Assembly: GCA_021399435.1 (NCBI GenBank)
Contig: JAJTUP010000004.1
Span: forward strand, 1,488,001-1,552,000
Length of the DNA: 64,000 nucleotides
Source: Diaporthe sp. PMI_573
Lineage: Eukaryota > Ascomycota > Sordariomycetes > Diaporthales > Diaporthaceae
Direction: 5' to 3'
Shown: positions 22,727-34,400 of the stretch, in pieces
Position numbering within the stretch: position 1 is the stretch's first letter
Layout of the letters: every line of letters starts with the position of its first letter
Notes under the pieces: model-generated
Database searches by the model: none
Seen by the model: the letters and a program-made list of their open reading frames with translations, nothing else
Told to the model about the DNA's origin: nothing
Position numbers and translations under genes: made by a program

Positions 22727-24023
22727 TCAATGGTGGTGGCCGAACTGGGTCAATAGAGGCAGCAGCATGCCGCCGACGGTCGCCAATGTGTCCCGCATCT
22801 GCGGCCTGCTCGGTTTCCTCTGCGTGCTGCTGTCCGCATAGCCATTTGATGCCGAGTGATGATCGTGCCCTTGGGCCGAGGGATCTTCTTGCATCGCGTG
22901 CATAGCAACATACCTGTCAAGGCTCATTAGTCTCGTTAAGAGCGACGTGTTTCCATGATACAACTTACAAGAAAGTGCCGGCGGAGAAGAGGAGTAGCAT
23001 GCCCGTCCACCACTGCCCGGCCGGGCCCTCCATGTTCCCGCCGCCGAGCAGCGACACGAGGATGTATGTGCCCAAGGCGCCCACCGGCGCCGCCAGGCTG
23101 AAGGCGACGAGGTGGCCCCTGGCCGCCCGCTTCGACAGCCCCTGCTTGAGCAGGATGGAAGTCAGGCCGAACGCCGCGGGCGCCTTGTGGATCATGATGG
23201 CGATGAAGATGATGAGGCCCAGCTTCATGTCGCTCGTCGTCGCGGACGCCCCCATCGCGATCCCGTCGGCCGCGGCGTGTATCACCAGGCCCGTGGTGGT
23301 GGCCAGGCTCTTGGACTGCCTGGGCGTCGGCGCGAAGGAGCCCAGGAACCCCTCGGTCTCGTCCTCGGCGTCGCCGTTCATGCTGACCGAGCCCAGGTTG
23401 TCCAGGCTGATGTGTCTGGTCGCCGGGGCGGTGCTCATCCCGTCCGTCGCGTGCTGTGGTATCCTGTCGATGAGGAACATGAGGATGAAGCCCAGCATCA
23501 GGGAGAGCCCGATGTAGAACGTCGGGAACTCTTCAGTGTCCGGGTGCACGTCTTCTTTCGGGGGCTCGACTGGCTCGCCTTCTGGGGGTGGCGCGTCGTC
23601 CCTTTTTCCAATGGCCCTGCGCAGCAGTGACGCAAATTCGACTGGTGAAGCCTCTCGAACATCTAACGTGGGTATTTCTCGTGGTATGGCGAGCTCGGGT
23701 ACATGTCGTTGACTCAGAACCGTTGACCGGGTGCCCTGCGGCGCGGGTGCTGGTTTGTTCGTGGTCGCAACGGCCTCGACGCCCTCCGGTATTATGACTA
23801 TCAGAGAGGTGCCAACCAGTATCCCTACTCCTATGCTCGATATCAGGCGTAGTTGCGACTGGCTTAATGCCATCGAGAGTGGGAGTGCGCCGGCGAGGAA
23901 GGACGCGAGTGCCATCACCACCTGGACGAGGGCTATCAGCTGTCATGTTCCAAAGCACTCGGCTGCACGTCAGGGGTTGCGCCGGCTCACACTCAGGACG
24001 AGAAGAAGGAATAGCCCGCCCAT
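22727..24023 (-). CDS. ZIP-family metal transporter, ZIP9/Atx2 type
   Basis: Membrane transporter for zinc or manganese; yeast Atx2 and human ZIP9 act at the Golgi. Exons: 24023-23991, 23921-22969, 22913-22727, giving 390 aa. The short first exon MGGLFLLLVLS joins VVMALASFLAGALPLSMA, the first two membrane segments. A variable cytosolic loop rich in Pro and Glu follows, then FYIGLSLMLGFILMFLIDRIPQHA. The metal-site helices are present: GLVIHAAADGIAMGAS (H, D) and IFIAIMIHKAPAAFGLTS (H, K-A-P-A). The C-terminus has MHAMQED, GHDHH and a terminal HHH, possible metal ligands. It diverges from HAT1 with 671 bp between starts. Substrate metal cannot be told from sequence. Confidence 0.93.
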
Positions 24024-24694
24024 CTTTGCTTTCTGTAGCTACCCAATTGCACAGTTCATCGGTGGGAGACTCGATTGAAGGGGCTTTCGGCGTGGATCAT
24101 GGAAGGGTTGTCTTCCACCTGGGTAAAAGTTGTTGAGATGGGTTTCACACGGGTCCCCAGTCTTCCGGTCCCCTCTCTGAACTCGTCGCTCCCTTGCCTC
24201 AGAGTTGGGCTTCCAGATGTCGGGTTGGCCAGGAATATTGAGCTCACTGACTGAAGTTCGGACAGATCCCAGCTCTCCGGATGAAGATGATTATGTTTGT
24301 GTAAAGAAATCTGTTGGCATTGCTTGAAAGACGCGCAATATTTACTGGGGCCCTCAATGCCCTTGGAATGATCCCAAGACACCTGCTTCGTAAACCCGGC
24401 GATCCAAGCTCCCCCTGTCAGGATCCCTGCCTGCCCTCAATTTAGCGCCTTGTCTGTCGCCTGCGGCTGCTAGACTTGACGACAGGACCCACCACTTTAA
24501 GCTGCGCGTCTCAACTCAGGCGCAACGCGACCTCACATTTCCACGCGAACCTCGTAGCTTGGGAGCACATTTGAATCCCCAAAAGATTTATCGGCCGAAT
24601 CCTATTCGCACTCAGACGCCTTTCGCACACGACTGAGATAGCAAACCTCCGAAACGCCAGTCTCTTCTTCACAACCGCGACTTCTACCGACACG
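24024..24694. promoter_or_regulatory. divergent promoter region, ZIP transporter / HAT1
   Basis: 671 bp between two divergent start codons. No coding frame with support; specific elements were not identified. Confidence 0.45.
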
Positions 24695-26263
24695 ATGGCA
24701 GAAGACGACGAGTGTAAGTCGTGTCGCGTCGCATTACACATTGCGCCTTCCTTTGCATCTACCAGGGCTCTCCACTAACTTTCCGTTCACAGGGACCACC
24801 AAGGCGAACGACGTCTTCAACATTTCTCTCGTCACCAAGTCGGAGCAGGGTCCTCCAAAGACCATCGACAGCTTCCAACCAAAATGGACCTACCCGATCT
24901 ACGAGGAGGAGGAAATTTATGGCTACAAGGGAGTCAAGATCAACCTCCGATACAATGCATCTGACATGCGCCCGCATTTCTCGTACACGAAGGGCAAGGA
25001 GGTCCCACTAGGCGTGGCCGACAAGGAGCCAACTGAAATCAAGGAGTCAATCAAGGGGTTTCTACCAGAGGGTAAGCTGGCCGCTGTCCTTAGGGGTCAT
25101 CAAGTTGCTAATGGTGAACAGTTGCCTTCGCGAAGAAGGCAGACTTTGAGCAATACGTCCAGAGCACACCAGATGATTGGAAGCCGCCAGGAACTCTTAT
25201 CTCGACAAGTGAGGGCAAAGACGAGACTTACGAGATCTGGAAGGGCAGCCTTGCCGACCCGGCTGTCTTGCAATTGGTGAAGAGGCTCCAGATACTGGTC
25301 TCCTTGTTCATCGAGGGAGGAACTCCAATACATACCGAGAGCACCGACGAATACGAGCAGGATCCTCTTGCACGCTGGACTGTCTTCTTCCTGTACTCGA
25401 AGCGACCAATCCAGAACAAGCCGGGCCAGTCCTTGTATGTCTTCGCTGGATACTCAACCGTCTACCGACTCTACGCTTTGCAAATACAGAACGCCACCAC
25501 CGCTCTCAGCACGGGCGACTTTGAGCTCCCAGCTCAGAAAGACTTCACAGAATTCCCTTGTCGGTCAAGGATATCTCAATTCATCATCTTGCCGCCTTTC
25601 AGCAAGAAGGGCAACGGCATGCGGCTGTACAGACAAATCTACAAGACACTCCTGGACGACCCGAAGACGTTCGAGATCACTGTTGAAGATCCTAACGAAG
25701 ATTTCGACGTTGTGAGGGACATGGCTGATCTTTTGTTCCTACGAGAACAGCCTGACTTCAAACAGGCGGTTCAAATCAATACCAACGTTCAAATTCCGAA
25801 GAAAGGTGCTCTACCAAAAGACATCGTGGACAAGAAGGCTCTTGAGGCGCTGCGGACCAAGTACAAGATTGCCACTCGACAGTTCAACCGACTCACAGAG
25901 TTGACCTGCTTCTTCAAGTTGCCTGACTCCGTCCGACCGACTCTGGACATAGAGGCGGCCGGCTCCAAGAGCAAGAAGTCAACCAAGGCGGAGGATCACG
26001 AGTACAGCCTGTGGAAGCTGCTGACCAAGTCTCGGATCTACGCACAGAACCGGGAGATCCTCAGCCAGCTGGAGCCAGACGAGCGCATAGCCAAGCTGGA
26101 CGAGACCGTGTTCGCCGTGGAGCTCGAGTACGCCTTGTTACTGGCTCGCTACAAGACGAGGCAGGCGCTGCAGGCAGAGGAGAAGTCGGGCGGCAAAAAG
26201 AGGAAGTTGAGTGACAACGATGATTCGCCGAGTGGCAAGAAGTCGAAGACAGAGAATGCCTAG
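24695..26263 (+). CDS. HAT1: histone acetyltransferase type B, catalytic subunit
   Basis: Acetylates newly made histone H4 (K5/K12) before chromatin assembly, with the Hat2 WD40 partner. Exons: 24695-24713, 24793-25071, 25122-26263, giving 479 aa, in the usual fungal range. The very short first exon MAEDDE ends in a split Trp codon (T|GG). Family marks: the N-terminal FNISLV and PKWTYPIY, the GNAT core RWTVFFLYSK, SLYVFAGYSTVYRLY, then SRISQFIILPPFSKKGNG, which is the acetyl-CoA binding strand and P-loop, followed by RLYRQIY and DPNEDFDVVRD. A basic bipartite-like KSGGKKRKLSD and SGKKSK at the C-terminus suggests nuclear import. Convergent with the pyrroline-5-carboxylate reductase gene. Confidence 0.95.
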
Positions 26264-26596
26264 GTGGCATTGAAAACCTGGGCTGGGCATTTTGCAAGGG
26301 ATGAGCAATCCCAGTGTCCTCCAGCTTCTTCCCTCGACACCGTCTTGGGAAGTACTGTACAGATAGCATAACCTGGAACACGGTGCAGATAATCGTCCAC
26401 GACGGTCTCACGTCCCACACTTCTCGGATTTGGGGATTCCGCACTCTTTAGGACGAGAGCCACGACGAAAATACCAATCATGATTCACTTCGACCTGCTT
26501 GATTTAATACTCTATGACCGTGCAGAGACCGTTCTATTGTTTTGCACCAGTGACTCTGCGATGTAAACTTTGACCGACAACGCCACGCCGAAATGC
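26264..26596. other. convergent 3' intergenic region (HAT1 / P5CR)
   Basis: 333 bp between convergent stop codons; no coding signal. Confidence 0.5.
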
Positions 26597-27693
26597 TCAA
26601 TGCTCGTACCCATTCAACCTCGTCCCATTGACACCCTGCACCCCCTGGCCCAACCTGCTCGCAACAGTGGCAGCCTCCCTGACAGCCCTCGACACGGTCC
26701 CCCGGACGCCGCCTTCCTCCAGCACCAACAGCCCACCGATAGAACACCCACCGGGCGTGCCGACCTTGTCGCGCAGCAGGGCAGGGTGCTCCCCGTTGAG
26801 CACCAAGCCAGCTGCGCCTTTCATCGACTGCGCGGCCATGCGCTGCGCATCCGCCCTCGGCAGACCCATAGCCACGGCGCCGTCGATGGCCGCCTCGAGC
26901 ACCAACGCGAAGAACGCCGGTCCCGAGCCGCACAGGGCGGTGGAGGCGTCCATGTTGGCGGACGGGAGGTAGACGACCTCGCCGATGCGCCGGAAGATCC
27001 AGGTGACGAGCTGCATGGTCGCGGGCGGGATGGGCGTGTCCTCGTCGTTGGCGACGACGGTCATGGACTCACGGATCAGGCTGGCGGTGTTGGGGAGGGC
27101 GCGGACGATGCGGCAGCGGCCGTCCTCGTCCGGGTCGCGGTCGGGCACGGCGCCGTGGAGGTGCTTCTCGATCTGCTCGACCGTCACGCCGGCGCAGATG
27201 CTGATCAGGAGCTTGCCGTGCAGGGCCTTGGCCATCCCCGGCTCCGTGAGGATCATCCTGACCTTGGATGGCTTGCACGCCAGCAGCACGACCTCGGACT
27301 GCTGCGCGCTGGTCACGTTGTGGCCCCAGACCACCTTGACCGCGGCCGTGTGCTCCCACAGGGCGGCCTTGACCTTCTTTGCTGTCTCCGGGCGACTGAC
27401 ACAGGCGATGAAGCGGCTCGGGAGGCGATGGGGGAGCGGCTCCGCTGGTGTTGAGTGGCCTGAGGGGGTCTGGAGGGGCTTAGGGGCCTCCAGCTCTACG
27501 AGAGAGTTGAGAATGCCTGACAGGATGGCAACTCCCATGTTGCCTGGTGAAATGTGAGCATGAGATGTGCATAGTGAGGTGACTGGGCAGACTCACCACA
27601 ACCGAGGACGCAGAGAGTAAGATCATCATGATGTCCAATGGTCCTCACGGACGTATACGAAGAATTACGAGAAGATAAAGTGAGCAGGCTCAT
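26597..27693 (-). CDS. PRO3: pyrroline-5-carboxylate reductase
   Basis: Last step of proline synthesis: reduces pyrroline-5-carboxylate with NAD(P)H. Exons: 27693-27597 and 27543-26597, giving 347 aa. The Rossmann motif LGCGNMG is split by the intron (27544-27596). Further marks: VVWGHNVTSAQQSEVVLLACKP-type strand ending in KPS, ISICAGVTVEQIE, VRALPNTASLI, SALCGSGP-like CGSGPAFF, and the proline-site region GTPGGCSIGGL (TPGG signature). A second ATG-like GTG codon lies four codons upstream; the ATG at 27693 is the only real start. Roughly 20 residues after the Rossmann start are a Pro/Ser loop (PLQTPSGHSTP), longer than in bacterial enzymes. Confidence 0.94.
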
Positions 27694-28704
27694 GATGGGC
27701 AACACTTGACAGGGCCACTTGACAGAGCGGAAGGGAAAGAGGGTTCTGATGTGTTGAGAAATGTTTACTTGAATAGAGAGTCGAATCTGGTAGGCGACGA
27801 TGGGTCCGGTCCGGCAAGGAAGATCACAGATGTGGGTGACTGACTGTCAAACTGGACTGACTGACTCTTGGCAGACACTGAGAATTATTTATCTGGACCG
27901 ACCCTCGTCGGATCCGATCCTGGCGACCTCTCCTTTCTGCTGCTGCAACCCGGCAAATGCTCATTACGACTTTCATTGCCATCCCCTTTTATGCGGTTTC
28001 TAAAGATATTAACTCGGGTGAGCATGGCCTTTGGGCGACGCTGAAAATCCCGATTGCGGGACTTGGGCGAGGGAGGGCAGGGGCCTGACGGGTGCGCCCA
28101 GTACCCACACCGCATGGCCCGAGGAGCCTAGCCCCTGTGGAGCCCCTGCGAGGACACCCGAAAAGTCATCCGCGGTTGGTAGGTAGGCAGGCATCTTGCA
28201 ATGACGAAGCGTGGTGGGAGAGTTTTCGGTGAGCGTTCCGATGGGGAAGTACGAAGGTTCAGAGCGTGCCCTGCCCGAAACTTCAGAATGTGGGATTTGT
28301 CTCAGCAGGCCTATGAAACATGAAAGAGAGTTGAGATCGCGAGTCTGCAGGCAGAAGATTATCTAAAAGGAGGGCATCCCGTATTCTACAGGTTGTTCTA
28401 GGTATAGAAAAGGTGGTCTGGGTGGCTGAGGTAAAATCCGACTTTTTGGCTCTGAGCCGCCCTGGCCAAGCCTTGCTCGAGAGCGCCCTGCCTCCATGTT
28501 AGCGTTGCGACTTGCCACTTTACTCCACCGGCAGGGCCACTGGGGCTCAAGCAACTTCATTGCTCGAGCAACTCCATCGTGCCCGAACCAGCTGCATTAC
28601 AAGCAGAGAGAGGATCAGTTCGGGTTCAATGTCTTCAACCACCACGAGATCGGCACCACGAACCATATCACAAGCACTCCAGGAAGGAGGCTGAGCCTCA
28701 AAAA
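27694..28704. promoter_or_regulatory. divergent promoter region, P5CR / CTK3
   Basis: About 1 kb between divergent starts. Short frames only. Contains the promoters of both genes; no element can be named with confidence. Confidence 0.45.
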
Positions 28705-29615
28705 ATGGCGGACCCATTTGAGGTTCGCATGAAATTCTCACATCAATTACAACATCTCAACGCTTCCGTCACATCAGCGCAGAAGGCCGCCCAGTATGCT
28801 CTTAGGCACAAGGATATGGCTGAGGATTTGCACTCATGCATACTGGAACAGATCGAGCGTGTTTGGCTTCCTCCCCTGGAAACACGAGCAAGGCACATCT
28901 GACTGACACATGACACAGACTAACATGAACACTCGGGCCAACATCATGTATTTCATTGAGCACTTCCTCGAGACGGCCCAGAAGGACGGCCATGTCGACT
29001 ACATCCGCATGATACAGAGAGACATCATAAGGGTTGTCGACGCCGTCGCCCCGGACGACGGCTCTGGTGCGGCCAATGTTAAAGTCGTCAGAAGGGTATG
29101 CAACCCCTCACGCGCTAGCAGCCATCTGTACTGACCAAGGTTTACAGGTCCTCCAAGGCCTTCAGTCCAAGGCCTTCCTCCAACCGCAGACCGTCACAGA
29201 GATCAACGAGGTGCTCAAGGAGCGGGAGACCTCCAACATGGACGTCGTCATGTCCAGCCCTGTTAACACCACGAACCCGGGACTAGGCGACATGCCGCCC
29301 TCGCAGACGATCCCCAAGCCCGGCAGCACGCCCCGGCCCCCGCGGCCCGACAAGAAGCAGATCGAGCAGCGCATCGAGGAGGACCGCGAGCGGCACAAGC
29401 GGCTGCGGGAGAGCATATGGGCCATCCCCACCGAGCCCGACGATGCCGAGATGTGGAAGATGTGGGAGGAGACGAGCGACCTCGGCGAGGACGACCTGAT
29501 CATGGCCAAGGAGGAGGAGGAGGAGCGCCTCAGGTGCATCAGGGACAGCTGCCCCCACCGGAGGGAGGAGGCTGCCAGGGAGAGGAATAGGCAGACGAAT
29601 GGCAAGCATGAGTAA
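28705..29615 (+). CDS. CTK3: CTD kinase subunit gamma (Ctk3)
   Basis: Third subunit of the CTDK-I complex, which phosphorylates Ser2 of the RNA polymerase II tail. Exons: 28705-28860, 28919-29095, 29148-29615, giving 266 aa. The first about 125 residues form the CID-like helical domain: DPFEVRMKFSHQLQHLNAS, EDLHSCILEQIER, NMNTRANIMYFIEHF, YIRMIQRDIIRVVDAVAP. A Pro-rich linker (STPRPPRP) is followed by a charged C-terminal helix region (KKQIEQRIEEDRERHKRLRE) that in the family contacts the kinase and cyclin. The first intron uses a GTTTGG donor, the second GTATGC. It converges on the bL12m gene. Confidence 0.92.
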
Positions 29616-30542
29616 TCGGTCTTGTGTGTTGATCATGGGCGGTCATGCTCAAGAAACGCGGCACGAAAATCGATAGCCGCGTCTGGATAATAACAAATGC
29701 TGTGGATGCTCTCATTCATTGCCGTCTCTGCCATTGCTGCCTACGGCTTCAGAACGCCCGTACGCCTTTCATAGCTTGAGATTTGAGCGGGCTTTGCCCA
29801 CTCTTTCTCCCATAGACTAGCCACATATGCATCTCATTCCTAGTCTCACAAATACTCTGTTTCTCATGCGTCCACTTGAGAACCGTGCCCAGGAAGAATT
29901 TGCTGTGGAACTCAGTAATTCTCATACGCTGTACAGTTGCGCTTCCATGATCAGTACACGACGAGCTTTGCTCCGGTGTCCGCTACGAGGCCACGGCATC
30001 TATGCAGTGAACCACCCAGGCATTGTTCAATACGTAACCATCTATAGGATAACCTCGTATGGGATATCCTCGTATGGGATAACCTCCTGTGGGATTACTT
30101 CCTATGGGATAACCTCCTATAAGATAACCTCCCTTGGAAGACCCCCCTATGAAGACCCTCTTGTGGGAGTCCCTCTTGTGGGAGACCGACTCCTGCTCTA
30201 TTCCAGACTGAAACCATTTCGCACTCAAGATACTTGTCGTGGTCCCAGCCCAGTGCACATTCATGTAGCATGATCACCAGCAACCAGGGTTTCGTGCAGG
30301 ATGCGCCATCTGGCCCAGTAATCATCCACTTGTCAAACCTGGTCTGCCAAAACCATCCTAGTAGCAGTACTTCCACCTCACGAGAGTTGAGACAGAAGAG
30401 GGATGCCATATTGAGTCCATCTAGCTGTGCATGTTGTTACACGTCCTTTTTTTACATGTGAATGTATGGTCCAATCCATATGGACCGCTCCGGCCACATA
30501 TATCCATCCTGCCTGCCTCTGCGCTCTCTGTGCCCTGTTCCC
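29616..30542. other. convergent intergenic region with minisatellite
   Basis: 927 bp between the stop codons of CTK3 and the bL12m gene. Apart from the repeat at 30041-30188 nothing is recognised. Frames running through the repeat (for example 29827-30273 plus) are open only because the unit is 15 nt. Confidence 0.55.
30041..30188. repeat. 15-nt minisatellite, about 10 diverging units
   Basis: Unit TCCTATGGGATAACC and variants; units at 30055-30069, 30070-30084, 30085-30099, 30100-30114, 30115-30129 and 30130-30144 are exactly 15 nt, with 14-nt end variants at 30041 and 30145 and two more 15-nt units to 30188. Homogeneity is highest in the centre and drifts toward the right. Confidence 0.85.
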
Positions 30543-31156
30543 CTACTCCATCTCGACGGTGGCGCCCAGCTCCTTCAGCGTCGTCATGATCTTCTCGGCC
30601 TCATCCTTCGGTACCGAGTCCTTCATCACCTTGGGCGCGCTCTCCACGAACTTCTTGGAGTCCACCAGACTCAGACCCAGCAGGTTCTTGATCTCCTTGA
30701 TGACCTTGGGCTTCGCGGACGCCTCGAACTTGACCAGTTTCACGCTGAACAGGGTCTTCTCCTGGGCCGCTGGGGCCTCCTCCTCGGCTTCTGCAGCAGC
30801 TACTGGTGCGGCGGCGGCGGGCGCGGCGGCGAAGCCACCGACGGGCAGGTCTGGGATGTTGAGTCGCGACTGTCGAGGTGGATGATCAGGTCCTTGCTCA
30901 TTCTATAATGCTATTCTGATGTTCGTCCTCTTACCTTCAGGCTTGAGACCAGGTCTGCAGTCTCCAGCAGAGTCAATTGACTGATCTGGTCCACAATACC
31001 GGCGATCTTGGGGTTCGTGGGTGTGGCCGCGGCTTCGGTGGATTGGTACCGTCGCGATATTCTTTGCTGTGCGAGGGCGCCGGTACTTCGGATGGTGGAG
31101 GTGGAGCGGAGCTGACGAGCGCAGCATTGAGCTGCGTACCTGCAGGAGAGAGACAT
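30543..31156 (-). CDS. MNP1: mitochondrial large ribosomal subunit protein bL12m
   Basis: Stalk protein of the mitochondrial ribosome that recruits translation factors. Exons: 31156-30935 and 30869-30543, giving 182 aa. The N-terminus (MSLSCRYAAQCCARQLRS... to QRISRRYQST) is basic, free of acids and presequence-like. The N-terminal dimerisation helix is IAGIVDQISQLTLLETADLV; an Ala-rich hinge (FAAAPAAAAPVAAAEAEEE) links to the C-terminal domain EKTLFSVKLVKFEA, AKPKVIKEIKNLLGLSLVD, KKFVESAPKVMKDSV and EAEKIMTTLKELGATVEME, as in L7/L12. Divergent from MDN1 with 296 bp between starts. Confidence 0.95.
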
Positions 31157-31452
31157 GGCGGGCAGATTGCGTGTGTGAGAGCCTCTGGATGGCGAGGGAG
31201 GGATCAGTCAGTCGAGTCCTATGGCTTCGATGCGCGCTGCATCGATGATGTCCAAAGATTTCGCAGAGGCTTGAAGCTGCTTCACTTAGGTAAGCGGGTG
31301 TGTGGGTCCCGCGCTTGGAGTGGACCGCGTCCACCCCCAAGGGTAGGAATGATCCCTGTAAAAAAGTTCCTGCAGTTAACGCAGACGGGACGGACGAAAA
31401 AAAGATCATCAATGTCGCCTCAAACGACAAACTTCAGGATATCTCGCCAACC
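31157..31452. promoter_or_regulatory. compact bidirectional promoter, bL12m / MDN1
   Basis: 296 bp between the bL12m start (31156, minus) and the MDN1 ATG (31453, plus). The plus frame of MDN1 stays open upstream to 31300 but without an ATG, so the start at 31453 (CCAACCATGG) is preferred. The short distance suggests shared regulation; inference only. Confidence 0.6.
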
Positions 31453-34400
31453 ATGGCGAAGTTCGACGTGAGCTCGCAGAGGGCCTCTCTGCTCAGCGAC
31501 GCGACCACATTGGCGTATTTACCGCCCGAGTTGCTGCACGTCATTCGCGACCAGAACCCGACAAACCTTCTGGACGCTGTCTCACAGGCCGCCCTCATAC
31601 CTCGACTTACAGGTCGCATATTCACACATTTCGAGCCCGTCTTTGCAGACGTCTGCGCCCGATGGGTCCTCAACGCTCCGCACGGGAGCTGCGACGACAA
31701 CATACTCGCATCCTTTGCTAGGGTCTTACCTTTTTCCTCGCATCTCTCTGTCTTCCTAGAAGATTATCTCAAGACTATCTCATCCCGGAGCCAACCTTCA
31801 CCAGGGTCTGGGACTGCTCGCCTCGACCTGCTCGAGTCTTCGAGCTCACTGGGTCCAGATGCATTCTTACAGAGGCTTTTGGCAGTATGGCGCCTGGTCA
31901 ACTTCGATCGCAAGGCGTTTATGTCTTTGGTGCTGCCATCTGATGTCCAAGCCCTCTTCTCACACTCATACGCCCCTGTCAGATATCTAGCAATGCGAAT
32001 CTTCTGCCTCCTTTTAAGGGCATCCGATAACAGACTTGAAGCTCTCATACGGCATCATATCCCCGAGACTGAGTCCCTGACTGGTGACTTCGACGGGATG
32101 CCTATAGACTACGCGTTCTTGTCATTGTTTGAGCACGCTCGTGCCGAGTCGATACAGAAGCACATCACCATCGTGAAAGAACAAGTGCAAGAACTTTCCC
32201 CCTCACGCATTCCACCCCAAAATCTCACCAGCTTGGTCGTTCATTATGGGAACACCGTACTTCCCCGGCCGCGTGGCGCGCCAAAGCAGGGCTCCTCTCT
32301 TGTTGCCACTCCTACGACACTGCGAAATCTCGAGAGCCTTGCAAAGCTTCTCCAGCAGTCAGGACCTGTCCTTCTCCATGGCCCCTCCGGTGCTGGTAAA
32401 ACAGCCTCGGCCTTGGAGCTGGCGCGAGAGCTCGGAATGGACGACAGCCTCGTCACTCTGCACCTAAACGAGCAGACTGACGCGAAAATGCTCATCGGTC
32501 TGTACACTACCGGAACAAAGCCCGGCTCTTTCGAGTGGAGGCCGGGTATCCTGACCACGGCAGTCAGGGAAGGAAGATGGGTTCTGATAGAAGACCTCGA
32601 CCGCGCGCCAACAGAGGTCATGAGCACTCTGCTTCCTCTCATTGAACGGGGCGAGCTCCTCATTCCGAACCGTGGTGAAACGATCAAAGCCCCTAGCAGC
32701 TTCCGTATTCTGGCTACGGTGAGGACACACAAGGGAATGGACGGCCAAGAGAATATCCCTTCCTTGCTCGGGCTGCGGTTTTGGACCTTGTTGCCAGTGC
32801 AAAACATGCTGCAAGACGAGCTCCAGACAGTGATGCACGAGAAGTATCCACTCCTAAGAAAATTCGTGGCAGACCCGATTCTCAAGGTTTACGAACGAGT
32901 ATGTCTCCTCCTGAGTAACTCGGGACTCATTCCGGGCGTGTCAGCAGCGTCGGAACGTCCGATTAGTTCGAGAGATCTGTTCAAGTGGTGTCGGCGGCTG
33001 GAGAAGATTATCGCCTCAACAGGGGCGAAAACAGGCGAGGAACCACTCAGCGAGACGGCATACGACGGCATGTTCATGGAGGCGATCGACTGCTTCGCAA
33101 GTGGAATCAAAGACCATCGAGTACGAGACAAGCTGATCGTTCACATCGGCGAGCTGATGGGAAGGTCAAGCCAGCGTGTGGAGCACCATCTAAGTTCGCA
33201 CATCCCCCGCTTGGCGGAGACCGAGACACACCTCACAGTCGGACGATCAACGTTGCGGAAAACGAGACGACCGGATCGCATCACGAAATCGAAAAGGCCA
33301 TTCGCACCGACCACACACGCCAGACGGTTGTTGGAGCAGATCTCGGTGGCAGTGAGCTTGAAGGAGCCGGTGCTACTTGTGGGAGAGACCGGTATAGGAA
33401 AGACCACTGTGGTGCAGCAGCTCGCTGAAAGCCTGGGTCAGAGGCTGATTGCTGTGAATCTTTCCCAGCAGAGCGAGGTTGGCGATTTGTTGGGCGGCTT
33501 CAAGCCTATCAATGTGCGCAACCTGGCTGTCCCTCTCAAAGAAGAATTCGAGGATCTTTTTGCGTCAACTGGCATCTCAGAGGAGAAAAACCAGAAGTAC
33601 TTGAAGTCCATCAACAAGGGCATTGCGAAGGGCAAGTGGCCCGATGTTGCGAAACTATGGGCTCAGGCGCCGAAGATTTTCGAAGAGATCCTCAAGATGA
33701 AGGTTAAAGAAGAAAACAAGACCCGTGACGCCGATGACCAACCCGCGAAGAGGCGGAAGACTGGCTCAACAAGATTAGAGACGCTGCTGGAGCTCAAGCC
33801 TCGTTGGGACAAGTTCTCCAAGAACCTAGAGCAGTTCGCTATTCAGCTGTCGGGGGGCGCAGGAGGATTCGCATTCGCCTTCATCGAGGGAAATATCGTC
33901 AAGGCTGTCAGGAACGGGGACTGGGTGCTTCTGGATGAGATCAATCTAGCATCGCCGGACACGTTGGAAAGTATAGCGGATCTGCTACAGTCAGGGCCGG
34001 ACGCGACGCCATCGATCCTTCTGTCGGAAACAGGGGAGATCGAGAGGATCCAAGCCCACCCCAGCTTCAGGATATTCGGAGCGATGAACCCAGCAACCGA
34101 CGTCGGCAAGCGAGATTTGCCCCAGGGCCTCAGGTCAAGATTCACAGAGTTGTATGTCTCCAGCCCAGACAAGGACTTCAAGGATCTTGTTACGATTATC
34201 AAGTCATATCTCAACGGCCAAAACTCTCAGATTGACCAGGCTGCGGACAAAGTTGCCAACCTCTACATGCGCATCAAAGAGCTTGCTGAGGCCAAAGCAC
34301 TCGTCGATGGCGCGAACGAAGTTCCTCACTTCAGCTTGCGTACCTTGACCCGAGTATTGACGTATGTCAACGACGTTGCTCCGTACTATGGGCTGGAGAG

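Noticed and set aside
29827..30273. 148-codon plus-strand frame with ITSYG repeats
   Set aside because: Open only because the minisatellite unit is 15 nt; no coding signal outside the repeat.
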